DNA of 64,000 nt from Reticulascus tulasneorum (Eukaryota > Ascomycota > Sordariomycetes > Glomerellales > Reticulascaceae), in the NCBI GenBank assembly GCA_001557505.1, contig LSAX01000005.1:2976001-3040000 (forward strand), read 5' to 3'. The translations under genes and the position numbers were made by a program. Below are positions 35,614-47,404 of this stretch, in pieces (position 1 is the stretch's first letter; each line of letters starts with the position of its first letter). The notes below the pieces were generated by a model. It ran no database searches. It was not told the DNA's origin and saw only the letters and a program-made list of their open reading frames with translations.

Positions 35614-38222
35614 GGCACGGGCTCATCACCAGCGTGTTGACCAAAGGAACAATTGATTAGTTGGCTTTCTGCATTTCAGGATCGTGGACCAATTGGGATG
35701 ATGAGATTTGCTTAGTTTGACTCGATCACTCGTCGAACCGGATGCCTCTGCCCATATACTTGTCTAATTTTGCTTTACCTGGAGGTTTTTCTCACCACAA
35801 AACTCGCTTATGATTTCGGGTTGGTATTTTGGTTTGCGGGTCAATGGGGTGGCTGCCATAGCAAAGTTTTCATGGAGAAAAGGGATATCCAGGAATAAGC
35901 TGGATATGTTCCCCACGAATCTGACTTTCATAGGCGATAAACGGGATAAATAATTAATGAGACTATGGAGAATACGATTCCCTACGTGATTTTCAGCCTC
36001 ATGAGGCTCATGGGTAGTTAATAATGGCTATGGTCGTGTGTACGCGGTTCTCGTAAGCTGTGAAGATATTTACGAACACTGCATTACGAACAATACTGTT
36101 GGTGGGATGTGATGAAGTGGAATGCGTTACACGAGCCGCATGACGTTACACGAGCCGCAAGATGTTACACGAGCAAGACCAACGACACATGAATTGTCAA
36201 GCCATGCTCCAAGGTATGCCAGCAGTAACTATCGTCACCACTTCCCGGATACTCCGCATAGGTTCGCTCCGAGCAGTATGGTAGGCAATATGTGCAGCCG
36301 CTGTCGTTCCTACCAACTAGCAGATTCGTATATTCTGATTACCTATAATCTCGACAACATAGTTACCTCAGAATAACCTTAGCAGCTACAAAATACATCT
36401 ATCTTCATTACAAGAATGGGTGGGTCTTGACGACAGCCAGAAATTGAGGCATCATGTGTTCGTTGGAATCTGTCATGCCGTCATGCTAAATTAACATTGT
36501 TCTAGCCACAGTGAGAAGCCCAGATCTGATTATTATCGGAAGCGTTTTCAGTAAGGTTCACTTCTACCTCTACGCACACGAATGCAAAACAAGTAACCCA
36601 GACGCCCACCCGGAGACCTCAAAGCGAAAGGTTGTGCGGACACTGCGCTGAGCTGTTCGGTCCTTGGGAGGGCGAGTGGGTTCTGTGTGAGCTATTGCAA
36701 GCTTAGGACCAAAATCTTCGAGCAAGGGCCGGCCATAGGTGTCATGTTTACAATGGTTTCTGGTAAACTCGGGGCACTAGGAGAACAATATCGAAGCATT
36801 ATGAACGGGGAACATCGATAAACACCACTAATTCAGACCTATCGAGTTGCTTAATTGTGCTCATCACGTAATCGAGAGCTCCTGAAATAATCTTTTTATT
36901 TTTACAAACGGAACCTACTCTAAGCAAGCCTGGCAGCAACGTAAAATTCGACTGACAATGATCAAATGGATCGAGAATCCTTTATCCCTTTTACCGGAAG
37001 CACACGTGGAGGCGAGGACAACGCCGGGCTGGCGCGGACCTCGGGTATGCATGCCAAATGGCCTCATATACAAATTCCCAAAAGACGAATACACGAACAA
37101 ATGCAATGCAACTGGCAGCGTTACAGCTGGTTCGCGGGGTGGTAGTGTTGGTGGGGAGTGGGGAGCACCTCGGCGGAGACGTCCGTCGGTCGAGTGGATC
37201 AAATTCGCTTGTCGACGCAGTGTGTCAAGACCGTGTAATCATTACATCTGCCCCATTCCTGTAATAAGTAGCTACTTTGGTTAGTCCAGAGGTTCAAGAT
37301 GCAGATGAGAAGTGACGGAACACCCCACTCTCGGCATAATAACGGACGACAAAGCCGTAGCATTGTCAGCAACGGGCGTTGGGAGGAGGTATGCATGCAG
37401 CAGTGCTGAAGCGGAGGTTTGCCATGCAGGGAAGAAGCAGGCTGGCTGCACGTTACACCCAGCGCCAGTGATTTTCACGAGATGCTTATTACTGGGTCGC
37501 GACTTGATGGGACTTCGGTGACCAACACACCACTCTCACTTGACAGCTGATTTGGTCCAACTGAGATGGAGCCGACATCGACGAGCAGCTCAATGTGCCA
37601 AGATGCATAGATATGTTCAATTTGATAGGTCTATAGCTATAGGGATATACGAATTCCTCGCCGTTGTCATGAGTAGCAGGATTGCAGTGTCGATCAGTGT
37701 TGCATACAGCACAATGTGGAGTTCTACACCTATTGGTGGACAAGTAGACCTGACCGGTATTAGAGCTCCCTATTGGTAGGTAGATTGAATACGAAATGGT
37801 AGCATAGTCGGCACTTTTGGGCAAAGTGACAAGATGTTGACTGGTTTGGATACGGTTCGATCAACAACTCCAATGATAAGACACCAAAACATGACACCAA
37901 AGACCAGGTTGAGCCTGCATTTACCTGACTTGCCCAATAAGATATCACATACCTACATAAGAAGAAAACAATCTAAGAGAGATGTTCACTCGAACAGAAT
38001 GGCAGTCCTAAATACCCGCCGTGACCTTCCATGTCCCTAACCTAAAGTTACCGGCGAACGAGACACTCGAAATATTGGGACAACCGTAGCCAGTGGTCCC
38101 ACTCGTTATGCAGTCAGTCACTGCGCTCGTAGAGCCTCTCTCATTTTCACAGAGGACTTATTATCTCTCAAGCGCATGGCTATCAGTCAGGATGATGGTC
38201 ACCTAACTTGATAATATAGAAA
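35614..38222. other. 2.6-kb gene-free region
   Basis: No gene recognised on either strand. Parts are richer in A and T than the flanks. A 19-bp direct repeat occurs at 36125-36178. It may form the right border of the polyketide locus. Confidence 0.5.
36125..36178. repeat. 19-bp tandem repeat, about three copies
   Basis: The core gttacacgagc recurs with a 19-bp spacing three times; the first two copies also share the following cgca. It lies in non-coding DNA. Confidence 0.75.
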
Positions 38223-39146
38223 CTAACTGATCGGCGGCCGCAACCCGGCATCGTAAAACTCACTTGTCACGTGTGGGTAGGTATAGGTAAACAGGCTCCA
38301 AAAGTCGGAGCTAATCACAGTAGGCACGTTAGAGGACGTGGGGACTTGCTCGGGAGACGTCGAATCGCGGATCCGATTTAGCAACCAGACCACATCCCGC
38401 GCCAGCACGGGGCGATACAGCATTGCCTCTGGCCTGCTGGCATCCAAGTAAGTCTTCGCGACCTGGTCAAGCAGCGATGGCATGGTAAGCACCCGCACCC
38501 GCACCCTTGATGTCCTCATGAGCACCGTGTCGAGTTCATCAAACCCGCTGTCCAGATACTTGATCCGCACTCGACGGATCATCTGGTCAGCCGTGACGAC
38601 GCCGAAGACATCGGGCTCGAAGTCGAAGAGGACCATGCCGCTTGCAGCTGCCCAATACTTGACCACATCTTTAGAGTAGGAGGGGCATACAATACTTACA
38701 TGTGTCGGCAGGCGGGCCGTGAATCCATACGCAGACATAGCAGCCAGGCCGCAGATTGCGTATGGCACGTGGTTCAGGACGCCGCCGAGCTGCTTGAGGA
38801 CTTCGGAGACAACAGCTGGAGCCATGTACTCGTCTTCCAATGCCAAATCATCTACACTGGCTGAAGCATTCAGATGAACAGCCATGGCTGCAGGATATCT
38901 AGGGCGTTGTGCCCGAGACGAAGATGGATAGATATCGCATGTTGTCTCACTGTCTCGAGTTGGAAGAGGGGGCAGTGGCTTGTTGAGGTTGCCGCCCCGG
39001 GGAGGACGCGTTGCCTGATGAGGCGCAACGTTCGTCCGTGGACCCGAGCGGCCCGGATACGGGTTGGATAGTTTATTTTGGGAAGCTTTCGAAGTCTGGG
39101 CCGCAAAAAAGCGTCGTAGGCGCCGCCACCAGGAACGAAGAGCCAT
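38223..39146 (-). CDS. Unknown fungal protein with nucleotidyltransferase-like look
   Basis: Single exon, 307 aa from the ATG at 39146 (MALRSWWRRLRRFF). The first 90 residues are basic and Pro/Ser-rich and look disordered. The rest is ordered: VLNHVPYAICGLAAMSAYG, then RLPTHVSIVCP, a short strand-rich stretch (VRIKYLDSGFDELD, VRVLTMPSLLDQVAKTYLD) and DVVWLLNRI. The order 'small Gly/Ala helix, then a strand with acidic residues, then the module PSLLDQKAKTY' recalls minimal nucleotidyltransferases, but the metal-binding Asp pair expected after the helix is replaced by HVSI. If the resemblance is right it is a pseudo-enzyme. I do not recognise a named family and assign no function. It lies 2.6 kb after the second methyltransferase, on the opposite strand. 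Confidence 0.7.
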   Translation of the reverse strand: MALRSWWRRLRRFFAAQTSKASQNKLSNPYPGRSGPRTNVAPHQATRPPRGGNLNKPLPPLPTRDSETTCDIYPSSSRAQRPRYPAAMAVHLNASASVDDLALEDEYMAPAVVSEVLKQLGGVLNHVPYAICGLAAMSAYGFTARLPTHVSIVCPSYSKDVVKYWAAASGMVLFDFEPDVFGVVTADQMIRRVRIKYLDSGFDELDTVLMRTSRVRVRVLTMPSLLDQVAKTYLDASRPEAMLYRPVLARDVVWLLNRIRDSTSPEQVPTSSNVPTVISSDFWSLFTYTYPHVTSEFYDAGLRPPIS

Positions 39147-39640
39147 GGCGTACGTATACAACGAGTTCGATACGTCGATGCGGTTGCCAACTCTGTAGTA
39201 GACAAAGCAGCGCAGTATACTGCCCGTGCCGCGGATTTATAGTAGAAGAAACACATGGAGGTACATCGTAGCTGTTCACACCAAAGGGCTTGATCGAGGA
39301 ACAATGGTTCTGTATTGTGGCGGCGGTACAGCTGATGCAGACCAAGACAAAGAAACACCATCGCTGTGTTTCGCGCAATGTGCCTACAATGGCCTACAAA
39401 GGCCATGTTCAGTACTGCAATTTCCGGCTTCGCAGGTCCTTGCACTGAGCGCATGACTCTCAGCCAACCAGAACTAGGGTTGAACTAGAATATCGGGTGG
39501 AGCAACCTGAGTTTTTCCTATACAGGTCTCTAAACGGTATCTTTCCGAGCCACCCAATCTATCTATTCGTACAGTGCAGGCAAGCAGAGCCCGTGCTTTC
39601 CCGCCGTAGAACGCGTCCCCGAAGCATGCCCACGCACCGC
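39147..39640. other. Intergenic region
   Basis: About 490 bases between the start of the unknown protein gene and the 3' end of RPN11. Nothing recognised. Confidence 0.6.
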
Positions 39641-40795
39641 TCACAGCTCCTCCTCGACATCCATCTGGTCACCATTTGACTGGCCGTTGGCAGTGGAGGG
39701 AGTGTCTTTCTTGGGCATCGCGGCTTCCTTGCCAATCATCTGCCGGGATACCGACACGATGTTGTCCTCGATGAGCTGCTGACCCACGTCCTCCAAGTGC
39801 TTCTTCGGATCGAGCTTCCCGACGTATCGCGTCTTGAGTTGGTCCTTACTCAACTCCGTTTCTTCCTTGACGCGCTTCTCGTATCCTTCCGAGAGACTAA
39901 CCAGCCGTTCCAGTCTCTCCTTGTTCCGATCTCCTTCTACCCTAAAGTCCTCCATCTGTAGCGCCTCGGTCCAGACATGCTTGTGTAGGTTCATCAGCAT
40001 GTTCTCTTCCAGGGCAGTCTTGCGGTAGTTGATTCCGATGGAGTAGTAATGTCTGTTGAGGCCGTGGATGAGGGCTTGGATGGATGGCTTGTTGAGATGA
40101 CCCAGATTGCTCGTGCTCTGGCGCGGCTCTTGACCGAGCATCAGGGACTGTGGGTTGATCAGGCGGAAAGCATCGATGACGACCTTGCCCTTGACGGATT
40201 GAATAGGATCCACCACGACGGCGACGGCTCGAGGGGTCAGCTGCTCGAAAGATTGTTGGGTGTTGATATCAACCGAAGACAGCCAGCAGCCGAAACCAGG
40301 ATGGGAGTGATACCAGCCAACGACGGCTTCGGGCCTGTTTCTCATGTCAGGAATTATCAGGAGGTATGACACAGGCAGAGGCTCACCGTCCCGTTTGCCG
40401 CAGCATGTCCATCATCTTCATCTGGAATACCGGATCGACGGCCTCAACGCTGACGCCGGTACCGCTTTGGGGCATCGCAAAGACATCAACCACCCGGACG
40501 GTGAAGTCGTCAACGAATTCTCCCAGCATCAAACCCATGACCTCCATGGGGACACCGGCACGACCGTGTCGGAGCATCTTGAGCAAGGCCAGCGAGGAGA
40601 TGTACACCGTCTCTGAGTTGTCGATAAGATTCGTGTTGTCCTACGAAGATCGAAGAATCAGTCACCGCCTCCGCGCAAATATAAGAACAAAGCAAGTGAG
40701 TATGCGATGAGAGGCTGAGGCTTGCTTACCGTTCCTGGCGTTGTTCCCATGCCTCCGAGGCCTTGGGACTGTAGTAGATTCCGGAAACGCTCCAT
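39641..40795 (-). CDS. RPN11: 26S proteasome deubiquitinase subunit Rpn11
   Basis: Three minus-strand exons, 40795-40730, 40640-40387 and 40334-39641, give 337 aa beginning [17 protein letters not shown]. Rpn11 is the JAMM metalloprotease of the 19S lid that removes ubiquitin chains from substrates as they enter the core. The MPN domain is complete: [35 protein letters not shown], the zinc site [14 protein letters not shown] (H-x-H-x10-D), and [20 protein letters not shown]. The catalytic Glu lies in the VPMEVMGL segment. The C-terminal half ([16 protein letters not shown] onward) matches the lid-assembly region, and a short tail ends in acidic residues. The gene is divergent from RPD3 across about 1 kb. 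Near-universal conservation makes this call secure. Confidence 0.97.
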
Positions 40796-41775
40796 GGCGG
40801 CGAGATCTCTGAGCGAACAATTAAACGACGAGGATGCGTACGATCACTGCCAGATGATAAAGAGGAGGAAAGGTTGTCTATTGATCAAATCTGGTAAAGG
40901 TCCGGTCGGTGATGGATTTGGGTGGAAAGTGTTCGTCCTCGCTCGCTGGTTGGTAAGGTAGGTAGGTACTTTGTTGTTGACGAAGCTCCCAGCAGCCTAG
41001 CAGAAAACTGGAGCAGGGGGCAAGCAAAAGGCTGCTGCGGCTGGGTAAGCTGGTCACGTGCCACGCATGGCAAGTGTCACACCAGAGCATCGGTGCACCT
41101 GTACGTTTACTACTAGAAGCTGTTTATAGAACCCCGTAAGTTTGTTTTCTTTGACAAGTAATTATGAGCCAAATGCGACTAATCGTTTGTTTCCTTATTC
41201 AGGCTTCGACGAAAACAAACACTTGCTGGACTTTGGTATCTCAGCCACAGTCGAATGCATTAGCCACAGCAGCTTTGCAGTTTTGTCCAATCAGAAGGTC
41301 GCCGCCGTCTGGTGCAAATCTGCAGCCTCGCAGAAGACGGCCCACAGAGACCCATAATATGAGACTTCTCATTGGATCATTACACGGAATGACACACATG
41401 CCGCCCTCCCACTGGCTGGGAAGCAGCCAGAACCCCGTGCATCAGGATCATCGTACTTCCAGCGCCGAGCCCCCCCTGGCATGGCACCTTTCGTGTCCAC
41501 TAAAGTCGGGACGCAGCCTCGGGGTCTTTGATCTGCAAGCTTCCTCCACGCCTGGTGCTTCCGCCGTTCCAACCCCAAAAATTTCTCCCTCTCGCAACAA
41601 GAGGCAGAACCTCCAATCTCCAGTAAGCGGCCAGAGCTTCCTACATCAGTCTTCGAACATTTACTTTTCCCGAAACACCCGTCATTTCCATGTACCGATT
41701 GCCCTCGTCGCCGCCGCGTCGCGCATCTGACTAAAAAGCCTATCCTCCAGTTCCGCTTCAATCGCAGCGTCCAAC
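40796..41775. promoter_or_regulatory. Shared upstream region of RPN11 and RPD3
   Basis: About 1 kb between two divergent housekeeping genes. It contains a CACGTG palindrome near 41055 but I did not find the yeast proteasome control element. Open frames here look accidental. Confidence 0.45.
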
Positions 41776-43827
41776 ATGACGCCCCTCGGCTCGGTGGCCC
41801 TCAACGGGACGGCGACCCCGAAGAAGGTTGCCTACTTTTACGATTCCGACATTGGAAACTATGCCTACGTCACGGGCCACCCTATGAAGCCGCATCGAAT
41901 TCGATTAGCACACAGCTTGATCATGCATTACAACCTGTACAAAGACATGGAAATCTACGTAAGTGAAAACCCGGCTTTTCCTCAACTGCCATGAGGGGAT
42001 TAGATTGGCGACTGACATGCCAGGATTCAGCGCGCGAAACCCGCGACTCGAGGCGAAATGACCCAGTTCCACACCGACGAGTACATCGATTTCCTCCAGA
42101 AGGTCACCCCAGACAACATGGAAATCTACCTCAAGGAGCAAGGCAAATTCAACGTCGGGGATGATTGCCCAGTCTTTGACGGGCTCTTTGAGTTTTGCGG
42201 CATCAGCGCCGGTGGCAGCATGGAGGGCGCGGCGCGGCTCAACCGCCAAAAGTGCGACGTGGCTGTCAATTGGGCTGGTGGTCTTCACCATGCCAAGAAG
42301 AGCGAAGCAAGCGGCTTCTGCTACGTCAATGGTTTGTTCTCCCGAGAAAACCTACCAGTCACCTATCCCATGCTAACTTGACGATAGACATTGTCCTCGG
42401 CATCCTCGAACTTTTGCGATTCATGAAGCGAGTCCTATACATCGACATCGACGTCCACCACGGCGACGGCGTGGAGGAGGCATTCTACACTACCGACCGC
42501 GTCATGACTGTTTCGTTTCACAAGTATGGCGAGTACTTTCCTGGTACCGGCGAGTTGCGCGACATCGGTATCGGCACGGGCAAGCACTACTCTGTCAACT
42601 TTCCTCTTCGGGATGGAATCAACGACGAGTCGTACCAGTCTATCTTCGAACCAGTCATCGAGCATGTCATGAAGTACTACCAGCCCGAGGCCGTTGTGCT
42701 GCAGTGTGGCGGAGACAGCTTGTCTGGTGACAGACTCGGCTGCTTCAACCTGAGTATGAAAGGCCATGCCAATTGCGTCAGCTTCGTCAAGAGTTTCAAT
42801 CTACCCACTCTCGTGCTCGGCGGAGGAGGCTACACCATGCGCAATGTTGCTAGAACCTGGGCCTACGAGACGGGCGTCCTCGTCGGAAAAGACTTGAACC
42901 CAACTCTCCCCTACAATGAATACTACGAAGTACGTGCCTTAGTCCCCCTCCCTCCTGCTGCGACTGTTCCTAACTCCCTCGCAGTACTATGCTCCGGATT
43001 TCGAGCTGGAGGTCCGCCCCTCTAACATGGAGAACTCCAACAGCTTCGAATACCTCGAGAAGATCAAGGCCGCCGTCATTGACAACCTCAGACACACCGG
43101 GCCTGCGCCGTCTGTCCAGATGCAGGATGTGCCGCGGCAACCACTCGGCGGCGCGATGACGGATGAAGAAGAGGCAGAGCTTGAAGATCTGGACGAGGAC
43201 GAACACACAGATGAGCGAATGACTCAGCGACGATGGGAGACTCGGGTTCAGAATGAGGCCGAATTCGACGAAAGCGACGACGAGGAAATGCAAGTGGCAA
43301 ACGGCATCACCCAGCCGAAGGGCAAGAAGCGAAATTTCCGCGACTACCGCCATTCCGACGAGGAGGCCAACAGCGGCGTCGTGTCCCCCGTCAACGGCGC
43401 CGTCGTTGAGGATGCCCTAAACGCAGAGCCACATGCGGACGCAGACGTCACTCTTGACGAGCCTGCCGACGCAGAAGAATACGTAGACACAGAGGCGGCG
43501 GTTGAGGAGGCCCCCGCGCCAACGGCCAAAGAGGCGGTTGTGGATGAAGATGGTGACGTGGGTATGGACGACTCAGCCGATGGCCCCGAGCCCGCTACGA
43601 TCAAGGAAGAAGAAGTGGAGCCTGACTCGGCACCGGTGGCAGCAGTCGAGAAATCCCCAGCGTCCCCAGCTGTTTCTACGGAAGCCAAGGCGGCTGCCGA
43701 GTCTACTGGCGACGCACCCACCGCCGTCGTGGAAAAGGAGATCGCAGACAGCGAGGATAAGGGAGACGCTGGCGCGGAGTCGATGGACGTGGATGACAAG
43801 CCCCAAGTTGAGACGGACGAGAAATAG
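41776..43827 (+). CDS. RPD3: Class I histone deacetylase Rpd3
   Basis: Exons 41776-41958, 42031-42331, 42388-42929 and 42985-43827 give 622 aa from [12 protein letters not shown]. The deacetylase domain is complete: [46 protein letters not shown] with the active-site His pair, [17 protein letters not shown] with zinc ligands, [13 protein letters not shown], and [15 protein letters not shown] with the Tyr that aids catalysis. It should remove acetyl groups from histone tails in Rpd3/Sin3-type complexes in the nucleus. The C-terminal tail after about residue 420 is long and rich in Asp, Glu, Ala and Pro, longer than in budding yeast but common in filamentous fungi. Three introns of 55-72 nt all keep phase. 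Confidence 0.97.
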
Positions 43828-44734
43828 AAGAGTTCTTGTCCGATGGTCTGAATTTTGGCGGCGTGTCTGGCCAGCTCCGGCGTTCAGGATAGGTATCGGT
43901 ATGGACAAAGGGGACATTTCGTGATTGGCCGCTTGCTATTTTACTCAGCACGGGGCGAGCTGGTCGTGTACCATAGTAACCCGGCGAAGGATAGAGTGCT
44001 CGATCTGCTCCTTACTTCATTAGGCTCTAGTAGCCAGTTGTAAGATAGAGAGCTTGATTTGCGCTTTACTACATTTAGGCCCCTCAGCAAGGGAAGCGTA
44101 TGGCATATCACAGCACATTTTCCGTGGCTTCTCACTCGCATGTCCCGTCAATGACCCTGAACCAAATGCCTCTCGACCAGGACAGTCCAACTAAAATTAG
44201 CCACGAGACCCTTCCCCAGACTATTCGGGTGAGATAATATGCGACGTACCTGCGCGTATCATGACGTCAATCAGGGTCCTGTCCTGAATACCCGGGTTTT
44301 GGGGCCCTCTTCGAAGCCGCAAAGAAGCATCCATCAGCCGCCTGCCGGCAATATTCAGAGTTGCCACTCCACAAAGTGCCTGGCTAAATTGAACACACCT
44401 CGTTTCTCGTGAACAACGGCTCTCAGGGGTCTCAAACCTTGTTTTGACCAAGGTCTAATTCCAGGATTATGCAGCATTCGGCGATTATGCCCATGGCCTA
44501 GAAAAAGGGGATGGGAAGGGTCTTCATCATTGTGCAGCGCTGCAGCCATCACGATCGCAGTATGTATGAGTTTGGCTATTGTTTTGCACAGCGTGTAAAT
44601 GAGGTCGAAAAACTCTGCCTGGGCTCTTAGACTTCTAGCTTTTGTTTATAGTTATTTGGACACCATCACTTGAAGAGACATGACGATGGCACGGCGAGTT
44701 GACATCATCGGCCACCATGCGGTCGATCTGAAAA
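43828..44734. other. Gene-free region
   Basis: About 0.9 kb between RPD3 and the upstream element of the secreted-protein gene; only short chance frames seen. Confidence 0.55.
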
Positions 44735-44741
44735 TATAAAA
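44735..44741 (+). promoter_or_regulatory. TATA-like box
   Basis: The sequence tataaaa lies about 130 bases before the ATG at 44866, a good position for a strongly expressed secreted-protein gene. Confidence 0.4.
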
Positions 44742-44865
44742 ATGCATCGTGAAGTCGAGGCCTGGCAGTCCATAAAAGACGCGGTGTATCCCATCAGTTT
44801 CTGTCCGATAATCCACTAACCAAACATCCCGATCACTTCAATCGTCCCTCAAACATCCATCAGCC

Positions 44866-45644
44866 ATGAATACCTCTTTTCTCACCTTCTTCGCCCTCGC
44901 CGGGTTCTTTGCCACGGCCGTAGCGGCACCCACCTCTCCCGATGGCACTGATCTGCACAAGCGGCAGCTTGATACCGCAGCCGCCCGGGTTGATGACCTG
45001 ATAGCCAAGGTGGAAGTCTTGACCGGGTCGATCAGTGAGTCTCGCCAACTCTTGCACATGTGTCTCGACTAACGCTCGTATAGACCAAACAATTCTGGCT
45101 ACCCCAAAGGGTCTGTCCAAGACTGAGGCTACCAAGGTGGCCGACAGCATTGCGCCGCAGATGGCCGAGTTGCAACAGGCGCTGGCCGAGGCAACGGCGC
45201 TTTTGGAAGGCTCGGATAAGAGATCCGTCGCTGTCGTCGCAGGATCCTGCGGCAATGCCTGCTTGACGGCCAAGGCTGCCGGGTTGGTTGCTACGATCAG
45301 CGGCACGATCAAGGGCGTGATTGGAAAGCTTGGAATCGGTAAGTGCCCTCGCAACAGATTGTGGAATGTTCTCAACATTTTGCGTAGATTGTGTCCTCGG
45401 ACTGGTTCAGCCCGTACTTGGTCAGTTGAAGGGACTGCTTGTCTGTCTCGATGGACTCGTGGCCGGCTTGCTCAACACGGTCGGCGGTCTGTTGTGCACA
45501 CTCCTCGGAGGGCTCGGCCTAGATAGTCTGCTGAACGACCTGCTCGGAAACTTGCTTGGCGGCCTACTCGGCGGGCTGCTCGGTGGCTTGCTGGGCGGCG
45601 GCGGTGGTGGTCTGTTTGGCGGGGGACTGTTCGGCAAGGATTGA
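44866..45644 (+). CDS. Small secreted protein with Leu/Gly repeat tail
   Basis: Exons 44866-45034, 45084-45338 and 45388-45644 give 226 aa; both introns are 49 nt and phase 1. A clear signal peptide (MNTSFLTFFALAGFFATAVA) is followed by a short pro-region ending in Lys-Arg (about residue 33), a Kex2-type site; a second Lys-Arg occurs after GSDKR. The middle is an Ala/Leu-rich amphipathic region (ATKVADSIAPQMAELQQALAEA) that could form helices. The end is strongly hydrophobic, with Cys residues and then repeated G-G-L-L blocks, a run of Gly, and G-L-F-G-G. This suggests a cell-wall or surface-associated protein, or one that self-assembles. I do not recognise a named family, and the role is unknown. 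Confidence 0.85.
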
Positions 45645-45990
45645 AGACATTCACGGGGAGAGCAGAAGGCGTTGTTGCGGCAGTGTACCACGCAAACTTC
45701 TAATGATAGCGTGCTAATAAATAATGTTCTAATGCGCACAGTTCCAGTGGATCCGATGTTGTCACGTCGTCTCGAAAAATCAAGCCCGCTCAGATGGCGA
45801 CAGATGTTACAGCGCCAGGTCTCTTCAGTGAACGCCTTTTTGACCCACCCAATTCCTTTTATTCGTATATCGTTGAATTGCTAACAAGCCTGTGGATGTT
45901 GCAGGTATTAAGTAGTGAGGATGCAAACGCTAGAAAACGGATCTGAACGCATACAGACGCGCCGGGATATGGCACGGCAAATGAGGATCG
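45645..45990. other. Intergenic region between convergent genes
   Basis: About 350 bases holding the 3' ends of the secreted-protein and Pth11-like genes; no other feature seen. Confidence 0.6.
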
Positions 45991-47404
45991 TTAGCTCTTA
46001 GTCTGCCGTAATATTGGGGACTCATCACACGATGACAAGCCCTCCTCTTGATTAGCTTGCGGCGCCACACTGCGGAACACCACAGAGTCCTTCCGTGGCA
46101 GCGGAGGAGGGTGCAGCGAGGTGTCTGGCTCCATCTCTCCCGGGTCGTCTTCTGCCCCATCATCAGAGTCTCTCCCTTTGCTTGGGTCCCTCCGCACAAC
46201 GACGCCGTCGCAGATCAGGTATGCTACGGGCGGAGCTTTCAGCGCGGCGGAGGCAGGCTTCTGGTCTTTTGTACGCGGCTCCATGACCATCTCCGTGTCG
46301 GCGCTGCCGCTCGATGCCTGCTGCCGGTAACCTGGCATTCGCAACGGGCCCGGCTTAGATCCGGAAAGACCGAGTAATGGACGAAGCGTTGGGAGGCAAA
46401 CGCATAGCAAGGCGCAGGCCAATTCGACTGCCGTCCAGATGACTGATGTGATCACAGTGTATGTTGGATCGGCGCTCAGAGTTGCAGTGTGTAGCGTAGT
46501 AAGTCGGATGACAGAGATCGCGGATGTGCTATAGTTTGGTCAGCCGGCTGGCAAACGTCAGGTTGCTCGGCCACTTACAAGAGACCCAGGCAAAATATTG
46601 ATATTAGCACGATCTTTGGAACCCTTGCGAGCGGCAAAGTGCGCAAGAGCGGTAGGGGCATCAAAATGATGGCTATATCGGTGACCAGGTTGGTTACCGA
46701 GGCGACGTACCAGAACGCAGGATAAACGATGCAAGTATCTTGAAGGTCCCAGGCGTGCCCAACCGGCCCACACGGCACCACTGTGGCAACCATTTGGCCG
46801 ACTCCAAGGGTGACGATGACAACGATGGATATATCGCATAATCTCTGGAAGCTGGGGAGCGGAAACACTCTGCGGTATTGGAGAAGGACGGCCATTTTGC
46901 TCATCATGAGGGCGGCTTGGTATACGAAGATTGATGAGTAGTTTATCTGCGAGAGTAAGCCCTTGTTCGACCCAAAATCGGATTCCAGCTCTTACTTTCA
47001 TTCCTATAAGTATATCGGTCATGGGGATCGTCCATATATGTCTTCCGGTCCCGTATAGAGTGGCTACGCCGTAATGTGAGCACGGATTCTTTGACAGTAA
47101 CGAATGCCGAGTATAACTTACTGACTGAATGAATCACGCCCAGCACCACGGCAAGTAGCTGTCGGTCGAAATTAGCGAAACGCAGCTCCGCGACGCCTAA
47201 AGATGGAGTACCGACATAGGCTACTATCAAAATCGAGTCGTCCAGGCCCCAAATACGCAGCATGCGTGTTCGTACGTACACCCTCAAGGCAACAACGATC
47301 GTGTTCGATACTAGGCATCCGATAATGATGCCGAGTAGTAACCCCTGTTTACTCTCGTTGGATGAAGGTAAACCACTCGCCGGCATGGTGCTGTTACTGT
47401 CCAT
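45991..47404 (-). CDS. Pth11-like / rhodopsin-domain integral membrane protein
   Basis: Four minus-strand exons, 47404-47122, 47063-46996, 46946-46579 and 46528-45991, give 418 aa from MDSNSTMPASG. Seven hydrophobic segments are visible. Family hallmarks after splicing are RIWGLDDSILIVAYV, TLYGTGRHIW, INYSSIFVYQAALMMSKM, then YPAFWYVASVTNLVTDIAIILMPLP and TYTVITSVIWTAVELACALL. A soluble tail of about 130 residues follows, with charged and Pro/Ser-rich stretches. It is the second member of this family in the window but differs in sequence and intron positions from the gene at 12179-13466, so it is not a recent duplicate. The likely place is the plasma membrane; the ligand is unknown. Confidence 0.9.
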
